NCBI GenBank assembly: GCA_023458315.1
Contig: JAEXAH010000124.1
Span: forward strand, 1-64,000
Direction: 5' to 3'
DNA length: 64,000 bases
From: Pseudomonadota bacterium
GTDB taxonomy: Bacteria > Pseudomonadota > Alphaproteobacteria > Rhodospirillales > Magnetospirillaceae
This document shows positions 25,003 to 32,703 of the stretch, in pieces; the first letter of the stretch is position 1, and the number at the start of each line of letters is the position of its first letter. Made by a program: the position numbers and the translations under genes. The notes under the pieces were generated by a model, which was not told the origin of the DNA, made no database searches, and worked only from the letters and a program-made list of their open reading frames with translations.

Positions 25003-26286
25003 ATGGATACCGTCGCGCTGTCGCTGTTGGCGATTTTGATCTTGTTGTTGCTGTCGGCCTTCTTCTCGGGGTCCGAGACGGCGCTGACGGCGGTGTCCCG
25101 CCCGGTCATGCACCAGTTGGAGCAGGACGGCAGCGGCAAGGCCCGCCGGGTCAACCGCCTGATCGCCGCCCGCGACCGCCTGATCGGCAGCCTGTTGCTG
25201 GGCAACAATCTGGTCAACATCCTGGCGTCGTCGCTGGCCACCAGCACGCTGATGGCGCTGTTCGGCGACGCGGGCGTGGTCTATGCCACCGCGGGCATGA
25301 CCGTGGTGGTGGTGATGTTCGGCGAGGTGCTGCCCAAGACCTACGCCATCTATCACGCCAACAAGGTGGCGCTGCGGGTCAGCGGGCCGGTGGCGTTGGT
25401 GGTGGCGGTGCTGTCGCCGGTGGTTCGCTTCATCGAACTGGCCACCCGTCTGATCTTCCGCCTGTTCGGTGCCCGCTACGCCACCGAGGCGACCATCGAA
25501 ACCGCCATGATGGAACTGCGCGGCGCCATCGAGGTGCACGCCGCCGAGGAGGAGGTCGAGGCCGAGCGCAAGATGCTGCGCTCGATCCTGGATCTGGACA
25601 ATGTGGGGGTCAGCGACGTCATGACCCACCGCAAGGCGGTGCTGACCATCGACGCCGGACTGCCGCCCGCCGAGATCGTCGACCAGATCCTGCGCAGCAC
25701 CTTCACCCGTGTGCCCCTGTGGCGGGACAACCCCGACAACATCGTCGGCGTGGTCCACGTCAAGGACGTGCTGCGCGCCGTGCGCGCCCTGGGCGCCGAA
25801 CTGGACAAGCTGGACGTGGCGGAACTGGCCGCCGCGCCGTGGTTCATTCCCGATTCCACCACGCTGCTGGAACAATTGACCGCCTTCCGCAAGCGGCGCG
25901 AACATTTCGCCGTGGTGGTGGACGAATATGGCGCCCTGCTGGGCATCGTCACCCTGGAAGACATCCTGGAAGAGATCGTCGGCGACATCTCGGACGAACA
26001 CGACGTGGCGGTGGCCGGGGTGCGGCCCCAGGCCAACGGTTCCTATGTGGTGGACGGCACCGTCACCCTGCGCGACCTCAACCGCGAATTCGACTGGCGG
26101 CTGCCCGACGAACAGGCCGCCACCATCGCCGGTCTGCTGTTGCACGAAAGCCGCCAGATTCCGGCGGTGGGCCAGGTGTTCCGCTTTTTCGGTTTCCGCT
26201 TCGAGGTGTTGCGCCGCCACCGCAACCAGATCACCTCGATCCGCATCACGCCGCCCAGTTCAGGGCCGGTGGCCGAGGAAGACTGA
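25003..26286 (+). CDS. CorC/HlyC-type membrane protein with CBS pair (CNNM-like)
   Basis: This 427-residue protein has an N-terminal DUF21 (CNNM) membrane domain with about three or four helices and the motif FFSGSETALTAVSRP. A CBS-domain pair (about 200-330, DVMTHRKAVLTIDAG and VVDEYGALLGIVTLEDILEEIVG) and a CorC_HlyC domain at the C-terminus follow. Such proteins are linked to magnesium or cobalt efflux and membrane homeostasis. It directly follows aroB (4 bp). Substrate and direction are not visible from sequence. Confidence 0.9.
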   Translation: MDTVALSLLAILILLLLSAFFSGSETALTAVSRPVMHQLEQDGSGKARRVNRLIAARDRLIGSLLLGNNLVNILASSLATSTLMALFGDAGVVYATAGMTVVVVMFGEVLPKTYAIYHANKVALRVSGPVALVVAVLSPVVRFIELATRLIFRLFGARYATEATIETAMMELRGAIEVHAAEEEVEAERKMLRSILDLDNVGVSDVMTHRKAVLTIDAGLPPAEIVDQILRSTFTRVPLWRDNPDNIVGVVHVKDVLRAVRALGAELDKLDVAELAAAPWFIPDSTTLLEQLTAFRKRREHFAVVVDEYGALLGIVTLEDILEEIVGDISDEHDVAVAGVRPQANGSYVVDGTVTLRDLNREFDWRLPDEQAATIAGLLLHESRQIPAVGQVFRFFGFRFEVLRRHRNQITSIRITPPSSGPVAEED

Positions 26287-26292
26287 CGCTTG

Positions 26293-26322
26293 TTGCGCAC
26301 ATAACCTATTCGGACGTATAAT
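26293..26322 (+). promoter_or_regulatory. Promoter abutting the CBS protein start (leaderless candidate)
   Basis: TTGCGC (26293-26298), an 18-base spacer and a perfect TATAAT (26317-26322) lie in the 42-bp gap before the CBS gene. Only six bases separate the -10 box from ATG 26329. The predicted transcription start therefore falls on or next to the A of the ATG, and no ribosome-binding site is present. Confidence 0.7.
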
Positions 26323-26328
26323 TTCGGG

Positions 26329-26799
26329 ATGCGACCGAAAATTGTACCCGACATTGTTTCCCCTGGCGAAGTTCTCAGCCTGTCGCCCCAGTCCAGCGTG
26401 CGCGAGGCGGCGCGGCTGATGGCCTCGGCCAATGTCGCCGCCCTGCTGGTGGCCGAAGGCGACCGCATGCTGGGCATCGTCACCGAGCGCGACGTCAGCG
26501 CCCGCGTGGTGGCCGCCGGGCTGGACCCCGATGCCACGCCGCTGTCCAGGGTGATGACGCCCGAGCCACGTTCGCTGGCCCCCGACGATTCCATTTCCGA
26601 AGCGCTGGAACTGATGCGCCGCCATTCCTTTCGCCACCTGCCGGTGGTGGACGATGGCGGCCACGCCATCGCCATGGTGTCGGTGCGCGACCTCTACGCG
26701 GTGGTTCAGAACCAGTTGGAAAACGACATCATGACCCGCGACGCCTGGATCATGGGCGTGGCAGACGCTTGGGGTGAGGGAATTTCGGACGGCGCGTAA
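26329..26799 (+). CDS. CBS-domain pair protein
   Basis: This 156-residue stand-alone protein consists of two CBS repeats: SVREAARLMASANVAALLV-VTERDVSARVVA and the second with VMTPEPRSLAPDDSISEALELM and RHLPVVDDGG. Paired CBS domains bind adenine nucleotides and act as energy or ligand sensors; here no effector domain is attached. The start ATG 26329 is set by the -10 box directly upstream. It ends 17 bp from the convergent BolA gene. Confidence 0.88.
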   Translation: MRPKIVPDIVSPGEVLSLSPQSSVREAARLMASANVAALLVAEGDRMLGIVTERDVSARVVAAGLDPDATPLSRVMTPEPRSLAPDDSISEALELMRRHSFRHLPVVDDGGHAIAMVSVRDLYAVVQNQLENDIMTRDAWIMGVADAWGEGISDGA

Positions 26800-26816
26800 A
26801 CGCCGCCCCCTCCGCC

Positions 26817-27089
26817 TCAGGCCGCCTCTTCCGGGGTCTGGGCGGTCAGTTGCAGCGCATGAACCGGCCCGGCCAGTTCGTCGGCCAGCACAGTGTTGAC
26901 CATGCGGTGCCGTTCCACCCGCGACTTGCCCGCGAAGGCGGCGGAAACCACGCGCACGCTGAAATGGCTTTCGCCGCCCGGCCGGTGCCCGGCATGACCG
27001 GCGTGGCGGCCGGAATCGTCCACCACCTCCAGCCGGGTGGGGGCCAGGGCTTCGGTCAGCTTGCGCTCGATGGCGGCGCGCACCTGCAT
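26817..27089 (-). CDS. BolA-family protein
   Basis: This 90-residue protein has the BolA fold sequence: RAAIERKLTEALAPTRLEVVDDSG, the HAGH motif repeated as HAGHAGH, FSVRVVSAAFAGKSRVERHRMV and ELAGPVHALQL. BolA proteins bind monothiol glutaredoxins and Fe-S or regulate transcription. The start ATG 27089 matches the family. The divergent neighbour is a DnaJ-like protein followed by cobS-cobT, an arrangement seen in many alphaproteobacteria. Confidence 0.92.
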   Translation of the reverse strand: MQVRAAIERKLTEALAPTRLEVVDDSGRHAGHAGHRPGGESHFSVRVVSAAFAGKSRVERHRMVNTVLADELAGPVHALQLTAQTPEEAA

Positions 27090-27212
27090 GGGGGTTTCCT
27101 TTCGTGAAAAACAATCCGTTCCCAGGTGGGGGCGGCACGGCATTCCGTCAAGGGTGGATTTTCGCCGTGCCGCCTTGCCTCGGCCGCCGCGAATCCCCAT
27201 TATTGCGCCATC

Positions 27213-27782
27213 ATGAAGGCAAGCGGATTCCGGCGCTCCTGGCACATTCCCCATGACGAGCCCCCAAAACAGCAGACCCGGCGGTGCGACCATCCCGGCT
27301 GCGCGGCCGAGGGCGAGCACCGGGCGCCCAAGGACCGCAACCATCTGAACGACTATTTCTGGTTCTGCCTGGAGCACGTGCGCGCCTACAACGCCTCGTG
27401 GGATTTCTACAAGGGCATGAGCCAGGACCAGATCGAGGACGAGATCCGCCGCTCGACCACCTGGCAGCGCGAAACCTGGCCGCTGGGCGCCAAGACCGGC
27501 AACCGCCGTTTCAATTTCGGCATCCACGACCCGTTCGGCGTGTTCGACGAGGACGTGGTCAAGGAACAGAACGCCAAGGCGCGCATGGAAACGCCGGAAC
27601 AGGCCGCCATGCGCGTGATGGAGCTTGACGGGCCGCTGACGCTGGCCACACTCAAGAAACGCTATAAGCTTCTGGTGAAGCGCCATCACCCCGATCTGCA
27701 CGGCGGCGACAAGGACGCCGAAGAGAAGTTCAAGGAAATCAACCAGGCCTACACCACGCTGCTTGCCAGCCTGAACGCATGA
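27213..27782 (+). CDS. DnaJ-domain protein with N-terminal zinc-type cysteines
   Basis: This 189-residue protein has a J-domain at its C-terminus (about 130-189) with the Hsp70-interacting HPD in KRHHPDLHGGDK. The N-terminal half carries CDHPGC and FCLEH, four ligands that could bind zinc, and the segment NHLNDYFWFCLEHVRAYN. The position just upstream of cobS-cobT is common in alphaproteobacteria and suggests help with assembly of the cobaltochelatase, but that is inference. ATG 27213 is chosen over earlier frame because the family begins MKASGFR-like. Confidence 0.88.
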   Translation: MKASGFRRSWHIPHDEPPKQQTRRCDHPGCAAEGEHRAPKDRNHLNDYFWFCLEHVRAYNASWDFYKGMSQDQIEDEIRRSTTWQRETWPLGAKTGNRRFNFGIHDPFGVFDEDVVKEQNAKARMETPEQAAMRVMELDGPLTLATLKKRYKLLVKRHHPDLHGGDKDAEEKFKEINQAYTTLLASLNA

Positions 27783-27816
27783 GGAGCCGGGCCGACGCCC
27801 GGAGATCAAGGACGCC

Positions 27817-28818
27817 ATGACCGCCAGCACCCAGAGCCCGCTCGCCTCGGACCACCCGCTCGCCCAGCCCGACATCGAACTGGATGTGCGCGAAACCTTC
27901 GGCATCGACGTCGACATGAAGGTGCCCGCCTTCAGCCAGGGCTCGGAACACGTTCCCGACAAGGACCCGGCCTATCTGTTCGACCGCGACACCACCCTGG
28001 CCATCCTGGCCGGGTTCGCCTTCAACCGCCGCGTCATGGTCCAGGGCTATCACGGCACCGGCAAGTCCACCCATATCGAACAGGTGGCGGCGCGTCTGAA
28101 CTGGCCGTGCATCCGCGTGAACCTGGACAGCCACGTCAGCCGCATCGACCTGATCGGCAAGGACGCCATCGTGCTGAAGGACGGCAAGCAGATCACGGAA
28201 TTCCGCGAGGGCATCCTGCCGTGGGCCTTGCAGCATCCCTGCGCCCTGGTGTTCGACGAATACGACGCCGGCCGCCCCGACGTGATGTTCGTCATCCAGC
28301 GCGTGCTGGAGGTCGAGGGCAAGCTGACCCTGCTGGATCAGAACCGGGTCATCCGCCCCCATTCCGCCTTCCGCCTGTTCGCCACCGCCAACACGGTGGG
28401 CCTGGGCGACACCACCGGCCTGTATCACGGCACCCAGCAGATCAACCAGGGCCAGATGGACCGCTGGAACATCGTCGCCACCCTGAATTACCTGGAACAC
28501 GATGCCGAGGTGAACATCGTCACCGCCAAGCTGCCCGCCTATCAGGACGATGCCGGGCGCAAGGTGATCGGCCAGATGGTGTCGCTGGCCGATCTGACCC
28601 GCCAGGGCTTCATGAATGGCGACATCTCGACGGTGATGAGCCCGCGCACGGTCATCACCTGGGCCGAGAATTCCAAGATCTTCGGCGACGTCGCCTTCGC
28701 CTTCCGCGTCACCTTCCTGAACAAGTGCGACGAGGTCGAGCGCCCGGTGCTGGCGGAATACTACCAGCGCTGCTTCAACCAGGAACTGCCCGAAACCCCC
28801 GCCCGGGTGATGATGTAG
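27817..28818 (+). CDS. cobS: Cobaltochelatase subunit CobS (AAA+ ATPase)
   Basis: CobS (333 residues) is the MoxR-type AAA+ ATPase that with CobT drives CobN to insert cobalt in the aerobic cobalamin pathway. Walker A is GYHGTGKSTHIEQ, Walker B is ALVFDEYDAG, and the family's N-terminus DVRETFGIDVDMKVPAFSQG is intact. The start ATG 27817 follows the DnaJ gene by 34 bp. cobT follows by 10 bp. No cobN is in the window. Confidence 0.96.
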   Translation: MTASTQSPLASDHPLAQPDIELDVRETFGIDVDMKVPAFSQGSEHVPDKDPAYLFDRDTTLAILAGFAFNRRVMVQGYHGTGKSTHIEQVAARLNWPCIRVNLDSHVSRIDLIGKDAIVLKDGKQITEFREGILPWALQHPCALVFDEYDAGRPDVMFVIQRVLEVEGKLTLLDQNRVIRPHSAFRLFATANTVGLGDTTGLYHGTQQINQGQMDRWNIVATLNYLEHDAEVNIVTAKLPAYQDDAGRKVIGQMVSLADLTRQGFMNGDISTVMSPRTVITWAENSKIFGDVAFAFRVTFLNKCDEVERPVLAEYYQRCFNQELPETPARVMM

Positions 28819-28828
28819 GAAGTATATC

Positions 28829-30724
28829 TTGGCCGTTCCCCCCAACGCCCCGGCGGCGCACGTCACCGCGGCCCCCCGCCGTGACGAGACGCCCGCCGAT
28901 CTGATGAAGCGTTGCACCACGGCGGTGCTGCGCGCCATCGGCGGCCGCGCCGACCTGGATGTGTCCTACGGCACCGGCGCCGCCTCGGTGCGCGGCGCCG
29001 AGGTGCGGCTGCCCGCGCCGCCGCGCAACGTCACCGCGTCCGATCTGGTGCGGCTGCGCGGCACCGCCGACGCGGTCGGCCTGCGCTTTCGCTATCATAC
29101 CGAGGCGCTGCACGCCGGGCGCATGCCGCCCGGCACCGAGGCACGCCGCGTCTACGAAGCGGTCGAACAGGCGCGTATCGAGGCGCTGGGGGCGCGGCGC
29201 ATGGCGGGCACCGCCGCCAACATCGCCGCCGTTCTGGAACAGAAGGCGCGGGCCGAGGGACTGGACCGCGTCACCAAGCGCGACGAGGTGCCGCTGGCCG
29301 AGGCCATGCGCTTCCTGGCGCGCGAGCATTTCACCGGCGAAAAGCCGCCGCCCTCGGCCCAGCGCGCCGTCGATCTGTGGCGGCCCTATATCGAGGGCAA
29401 GGCCGGGCTGCGCCTGGATGCCCTGCGCGAGATGATCGCCGACGAGGCGAATTTCGTCGGCGGCCTGCGCGATTTGCTGAGCGAACTGGAGCTGTTCGCG
29501 CCGTCGGAACTGGAAGACCAGGACGACAGCGAGGAAAGCCAGGAACAGGGCCAGCAGGCCGACGAGGGCGAATCCCAGGGCGAGAAGGAAAGCCAGCAGG
29601 ACGACAGCCAGCAGGGCGGCCAAAGCCAGGCCGAGCCCAAGGCGGCCCCCGGCTCCGCCGATGGCGAAAGCCAGCAGGACGGCCTGGACAGCGGCGAGGA
29701 AATGGAAGCGGACGGCGCCGGGACCGAGGAGCCGGGCGGCCCCTCGCGCTCGCGCCCCAATTTCGAGCCCCGCCCCGGCGAGCACGGCGAAAAGCCCTAT
29801 CACCCCTATACCAAGAATTTCGACGAGGTGGTGCTGGCCGAGGAATTGTGCGAGCCCGAGGAACTGACCCGGCTGCGCGCCCAACTGGACCAGCAGATGT
29901 CCCATCTGCAAGGCGTGGTCGCCAAGCTGGCCAACCGCCTGCAACGCAAGCTGATGGCCCAGCAGACCCGGTCGTGGGCCTTCGACCTGGAGGAAGGCAT
30001 CCTCGACACCGGCCGTCTGGCCCGTGTGGTCGCCAACCCCACCCATTCGCTGTCGTTCAAGATCGAGAACGAAACCGATTTCCGCGACACCGTGGTCACG
30101 CTGCTGATCGACAATTCCGGCTCCATGCGCGGCCGCCCCATTTCGGTCGCCGCCATGAGCGCCGAAATCCTGGCCCGCACTCTGGAACGCTGTGCCGTCA
30201 AGGTCGAGGTGCTGGGCTTCACCACCCGCGCCTGGAAGGGCGGCCAGTCGCGCGACAAGTGGCTGCATGACGGCAAACCGCCCCATCCCGGCCGTCTGAA
30301 CGATCTGCGCCACATCGTCTACAAGGCCGCCGACGCGCCGTGGCGCCGCACCCGGCGCAACATGGGCCTGATGCTGCGCGAAGGCATCCTCAAGGAAAAC
30401 ATCGACGGCGAGGCGCTGCTGTGGGCGCACGACCGCCTGCTGGCGCGGTCGGAACAGCGGCGCATCCTGATCGTCATTTCGGACGGCGCGCCGGTGGACG
30501 ATTCCACCTTGTCGGTCAATCCCGGCAATTACCTGGAAAAGCACCTGCGCGACGTCATCGAATACGTGGAAACGCGGTCGCCGGTGGAACTGATCGCCAT
30601 CGGCATCGGCCACGACGTCACCCGCTATTACCGCCGCGCCGTGACCATCATGGACGCCGAAGAACTGGGCGGCACCGTGCTGCGCCAGTTGACCGCCCTG
30701 TTCGACGAGAAAGAGGGCGGTTAA
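28829..30724 (+). CDS. cobT: Cobaltochelatase subunit CobT (VWA protein)
   Basis: CobT (631 residues) forms a ring with CobS and recruits CobN for cobalt insertion. The N-terminal region (about 1-220) is followed by a long Glu/Asp/Gln-rich disordered stretch (about 230-315), then a C-terminal VWA domain with the MIDAS motif DNSGSM and the segment VISDGAPVDDSTLSVNPGNY. The start is TTG 28829; AGGA stands 8 bases upstream and the encoded MAVPPNAPAAH fits a CobT start. This rare start may lower CobT relative to CobS. Confidence 0.95.
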   Translation: MAVPPNAPAAHVTAAPRRDETPADLMKRCTTAVLRAIGGRADLDVSYGTGAASVRGAEVRLPAPPRNVTASDLVRLRGTADAVGLRFRYHTEALHAGRMPPGTEARRVYEAVEQARIEALGARRMAGTAANIAAVLEQKARAEGLDRVTKRDEVPLAEAMRFLAREHFTGEKPPPSAQRAVDLWRPYIEGKAGLRLDALREMIADEANFVGGLRDLLSELELFAPSELEDQDDSEESQEQGQQADEGESQGEKESQQDDSQQGGQSQAEPKAAPGSADGESQQDGLDSGEEMEADGAGTEEPGGPSRSRPNFEPRPGEHGEKPYHPYTKNFDEVVLAEELCEPEELTRLRAQLDQQMSHLQGVVAKLANRLQRKLMAQQTRSWAFDLEEGILDTGRLARVVANPTHSLSFKIENETDFRDTVVTLLIDNSGSMRGRPISVAAMSAEILARTLERCAVKVEVLGFTTRAWKGGQSRDKWLHDGKPPHPGRLNDLRHIVYKAADAPWRRTRRNMGLMLREGILKENIDGEALLWAHDRLLARSEQRRILIVISDGAPVDDSTLSVNPGNYLEKHLRDVIEYVETRSPVELIAIGIGHDVTRYYRRAVTIMDAEELGGTVLRQLTALFDEKEGG

Positions 30725-30790
30725 CCGGAGCCTCTTGACCTGGCCAAATCCCGATGGGTTTCGCGCCCCGGGACTTTGCCGCCCAATCCA

Positions 30791-31157
30791 GCCGTCATGC
30801 GCGGACTTGATCCGCGGTTGTCCGGTTTTAAATTCCGTGGGCGGTTGATGTGCCCAGCCGACCTGGGGTGACGGCCGCCGCCCTGCCAAGAGACACGGAT
30901 GGCACGGATGCCGCTTCGCGGCCACGGATGGGCACAGATCAATGCGTCATTCCCGCGCAAGCGCGTCCGGGGTGACGATTTTTATTATAAATCAAATAGT
31001 TGTGTGCGCGCCGACACGACGATCATCCGTGTTCGTCCGTGGCCCGCGCCAGCGGGCATCCGTGCCATCCGTGTCTCGTGGCACAGCATGTCCGCCCGGG
31101 CACTCTCCGCGAAAATCTAAACCGGGCAGCAGTGGGTCAAGCCCGGCCATGACGGCA
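30791..31157. repeat. Nested inverted-repeat island after cobT
   Basis: The whole 30725-31208 gap has no gene. An outer pair, GCCGTCATGCGCGGACTTGA (starting at 30791) and its diverged reverse complement ending at 31155, flanks an inner pair. The inner arms are 27 bp at 30886-30912 and 31055-31081 (GAGACACGGATGGCACGGAT core), identical except for one base, and continue as a weaker second pair near 30922-30939 and 31022-31042. Small hairpins (GCCGCTTCGCGGC; GCCCGC/GCGGGC) sit inside the arms. The centre holds a CGTCA...TGACG hairpin (30945-30977). The units resemble dispersed intergenic repeats. Confidence 0.85.
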
Positions 31158-31208
31158 ACCGAACGGCACCGGACCACCAACAGGTCCTGCTGACATACCC
31201 GTTTGGTT

Positions 31209-31898
31209 TCAGTCGTCCAGCACCGAGACGTGCGCCCAGATATTCTTCCAATCCTCGGCGGTCTTCGGGCGGATCAGTTCGTCCACGTCCTCGTGCTGGC
31301 GCTGCCCCTTCAGGAACAGGTCGATCTGGGCCTTCAGGTATTTCATGTGCTGCTGGGCCAGCGGCGGCTTCTTGACGCGGCCCTGGCCGTCGCGGCCGTG
31401 GCATTCCATGCAATCGGCCTCGAACAGCGTCTTGCCTGCCGCCGCGTCGCCGGGCTCGCGCGGGATCTGCACCGCCTGCTTGGCCAGCTTCAGCCGCTCG
31501 AAGGCGTCCATGGGGGTGTCGTCCGACGGCGGATGCTTGGGCGGCTTGATGGAGGCCAGATAGTACGAGACGTCCAGCACGTCCTTTTCCGGCAATTCGC
31601 GGTCGTTGGCATAGGGAATCATCGGAATGTTCTCGCGCACACGCGATTTGAAGGCGCGCAATTGCTCGGCCAGGTATTCGGGGTGCATGCCCGAGATGCG
31701 GGGATAGACGCCGCCGCCGCCGCCTTCGCCGAATTCGCCGTGGCAGGCGGCGCAGGTGCGCATGATTTCCTTGCCCTGTTCGGCGTCGTAGGTCCAGGTC
31801 TTGCCGTTGGGCAGCGTCACCGGCGCCGGTTTCTCCTGGGCGGCGGCGCCCGCCGCCGTCGCGGTCGTCAACACCACGGCCAATACCCACGCGCGCAT
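31209..31898 (-). CDS. Periplasmic diheme cytochrome c
   Basis: This 229-residue exported protein has a signal peptide (cleavage near AAAQE) and two c-type heme sites, CAACH (C49-H53) and CMECH (C163-H167). The two halves are each cytochrome c553-like; the first is followed by RISGMHPEYLAEQLRAFKS, a typical class I segment. GGAGGAAGC precedes ATG 31898. An FNR-type box stands 70 bp upstream, so expression is probably redox controlled. The partner oxidase or reductase is not in the window. Confidence 0.92.
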   Translation of the reverse strand: MRAWVLAVVLTTATAAGAAAQEKPAPVTLPNGKTWTYDAEQGKEIMRTCAACHGEFGEGGGGGVYPRISGMHPEYLAEQLRAFKSRVRENIPMIPYANDRELPEKDVLDVSYYLASIKPPKHPPSDDTPMDAFERLKLAKQAVQIPREPGDAAAGKTLFEADCMECHGRDGQGRVKKPPLAQQHMKYLKAQIDLFLKGQRQHEDVDELIRPKTAEDWKNIWAHVSVLDD

Positions 31899-31961
31899 GC
31901 TTCCTCCGCTTGGCTGGATCGTCGTTTCCTCGACTTGTGACAGGCGGGGGCCGATCACGCT

Positions 31962-31975
31962 TTGAGCGCGGTCAA
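31962..31975 (-). promoter_or_regulatory. FNR/Crp-type operator upstream of the cytochrome c
   Basis: The sequence TTGA-N6-TCAA is perfect here (TTGAGCGCGGTCAA on the plus strand, TTGACCGCGCTCAA on the other). It lies about 70 bp before the cytochrome start and overlaps the end of the upstream regulator gene. The site is what FNR-family proteins with an E-xx-SR recognition helix bind, and both neighbouring regulators have that helix. Confidence 0.7.
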
Positions 31976-32703
31976 GAGCCGCCACGGATGGCCGCCGCCC
32001 GGCGGGCCAGTGCGGCGGCGTCGGGAACGTGCACCACGCTGCCGTGAAAGCGCAGCAGGCCGTCGGCCTCGATGCCGCGCAGCACCCGGGAAAAGGTTTC
32101 GCGGGCGATGCCCGCCATGGCGGCGATGTCGGACCGCAGGATGGGCAGGGCGATGTCCAGGCCGCCATCGTCCCGCGCCCGGCCGAAACTGTCGGCCAGT
32201 TGCGCCAGCAGCAGGATCAGCCGGTCGCGCACCGACAGCCGCATCTGGGCTAGCACCGCGTCTTCGGCATAGGTCAGTTCGTGCGCCACATGCAGGGCGA
32301 AGGCGCGTTCCAGCGGCCGGTTGCCGCAAAACGCCAGTTCGGCGGCGTCGGCGGGAATGCGGCAGACCACGCAATCGGTGGCGCAGATGGCGGTGACGGA
32401 ATGGGCCGAACGGGCGGCGAAGGCGCGGAAGCCCAGGGTGGCGGTGGGCGTCACCAGCCGGGTGATGACGCTGTTGCCGTCGTGGTCGCCCTTGCGCAGC
32501 ACCACCACCCCCGACAGCAGCCGGAACAGGGCGGTGACGCCATCGCCTTCGTGGAACAGCACGGCGCCCTTGTCCAGCGGCCGGATGGTCTTGCGGCTGT
32601 CCAGGGTGCGGGCCACCGCCTCGGGCGCGCGGTCCCAGGTTTCCGGCGTCACCAGCCCACAGGTGCGGCAGGTGATGGCGCAGGGGGAATCGGGGGCGCT
32701 CAT
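31972..32703 (-). CDS. Crp/Fnr-family regulator, FNR-like with altered Cys set
   Basis: This 243-residue regulator has a cyclic-nucleotide-like sensor domain, a dimer helix and an HTH_Crp domain with RETFSRVLRGIEADGLL, whose E-T-F-S-R matches the FNR DNA-contact set. The N-terminus reads CAITCRTC (C8, C12, C15), very like the E. coli FNR CAIHCQDC, but the third ligand position (FNR C29) is not Cys. A central CATDCVVC could supply another ligand. It may hold a modified Fe-S cluster. The start ATG 32703 overlaps the previous regulator's stop by ATGA. Confidence 0.88.
   Translation of the reverse strand: MSAPDSPCAITCRTCGLVTPETWDRAPEAVARTLDSRKTIRPLDKGAVLFHEGDGVTALFRLLSGVVVLRKGDHDGNSVITRLVTPTATLGFRAFAARSAHSVTAICATDCVVCRIPADAAELAFCGNRPLERAFALHVAHELTYAEDAVLAQMRLSVRDRLILLLAQLADSFGRARDDGGLDIALPILRSDIAAMAGIARETFSRVLRGIEADGLLRFHGSVVHVPDAAALARRAAAIRGGS

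Noticed and set aside
27783..27816. Cobalamin riboswitch before cobS
   Set aside because: The gap is only 34 bp and has no B12-box or adenosyl-cobalamin-type structure.
30886..31081. CRISPR array in the repeat island
   Set aside because: The repeats are inverted, only two arms exist and there are no regularly spaced direct repeats or cas genes.
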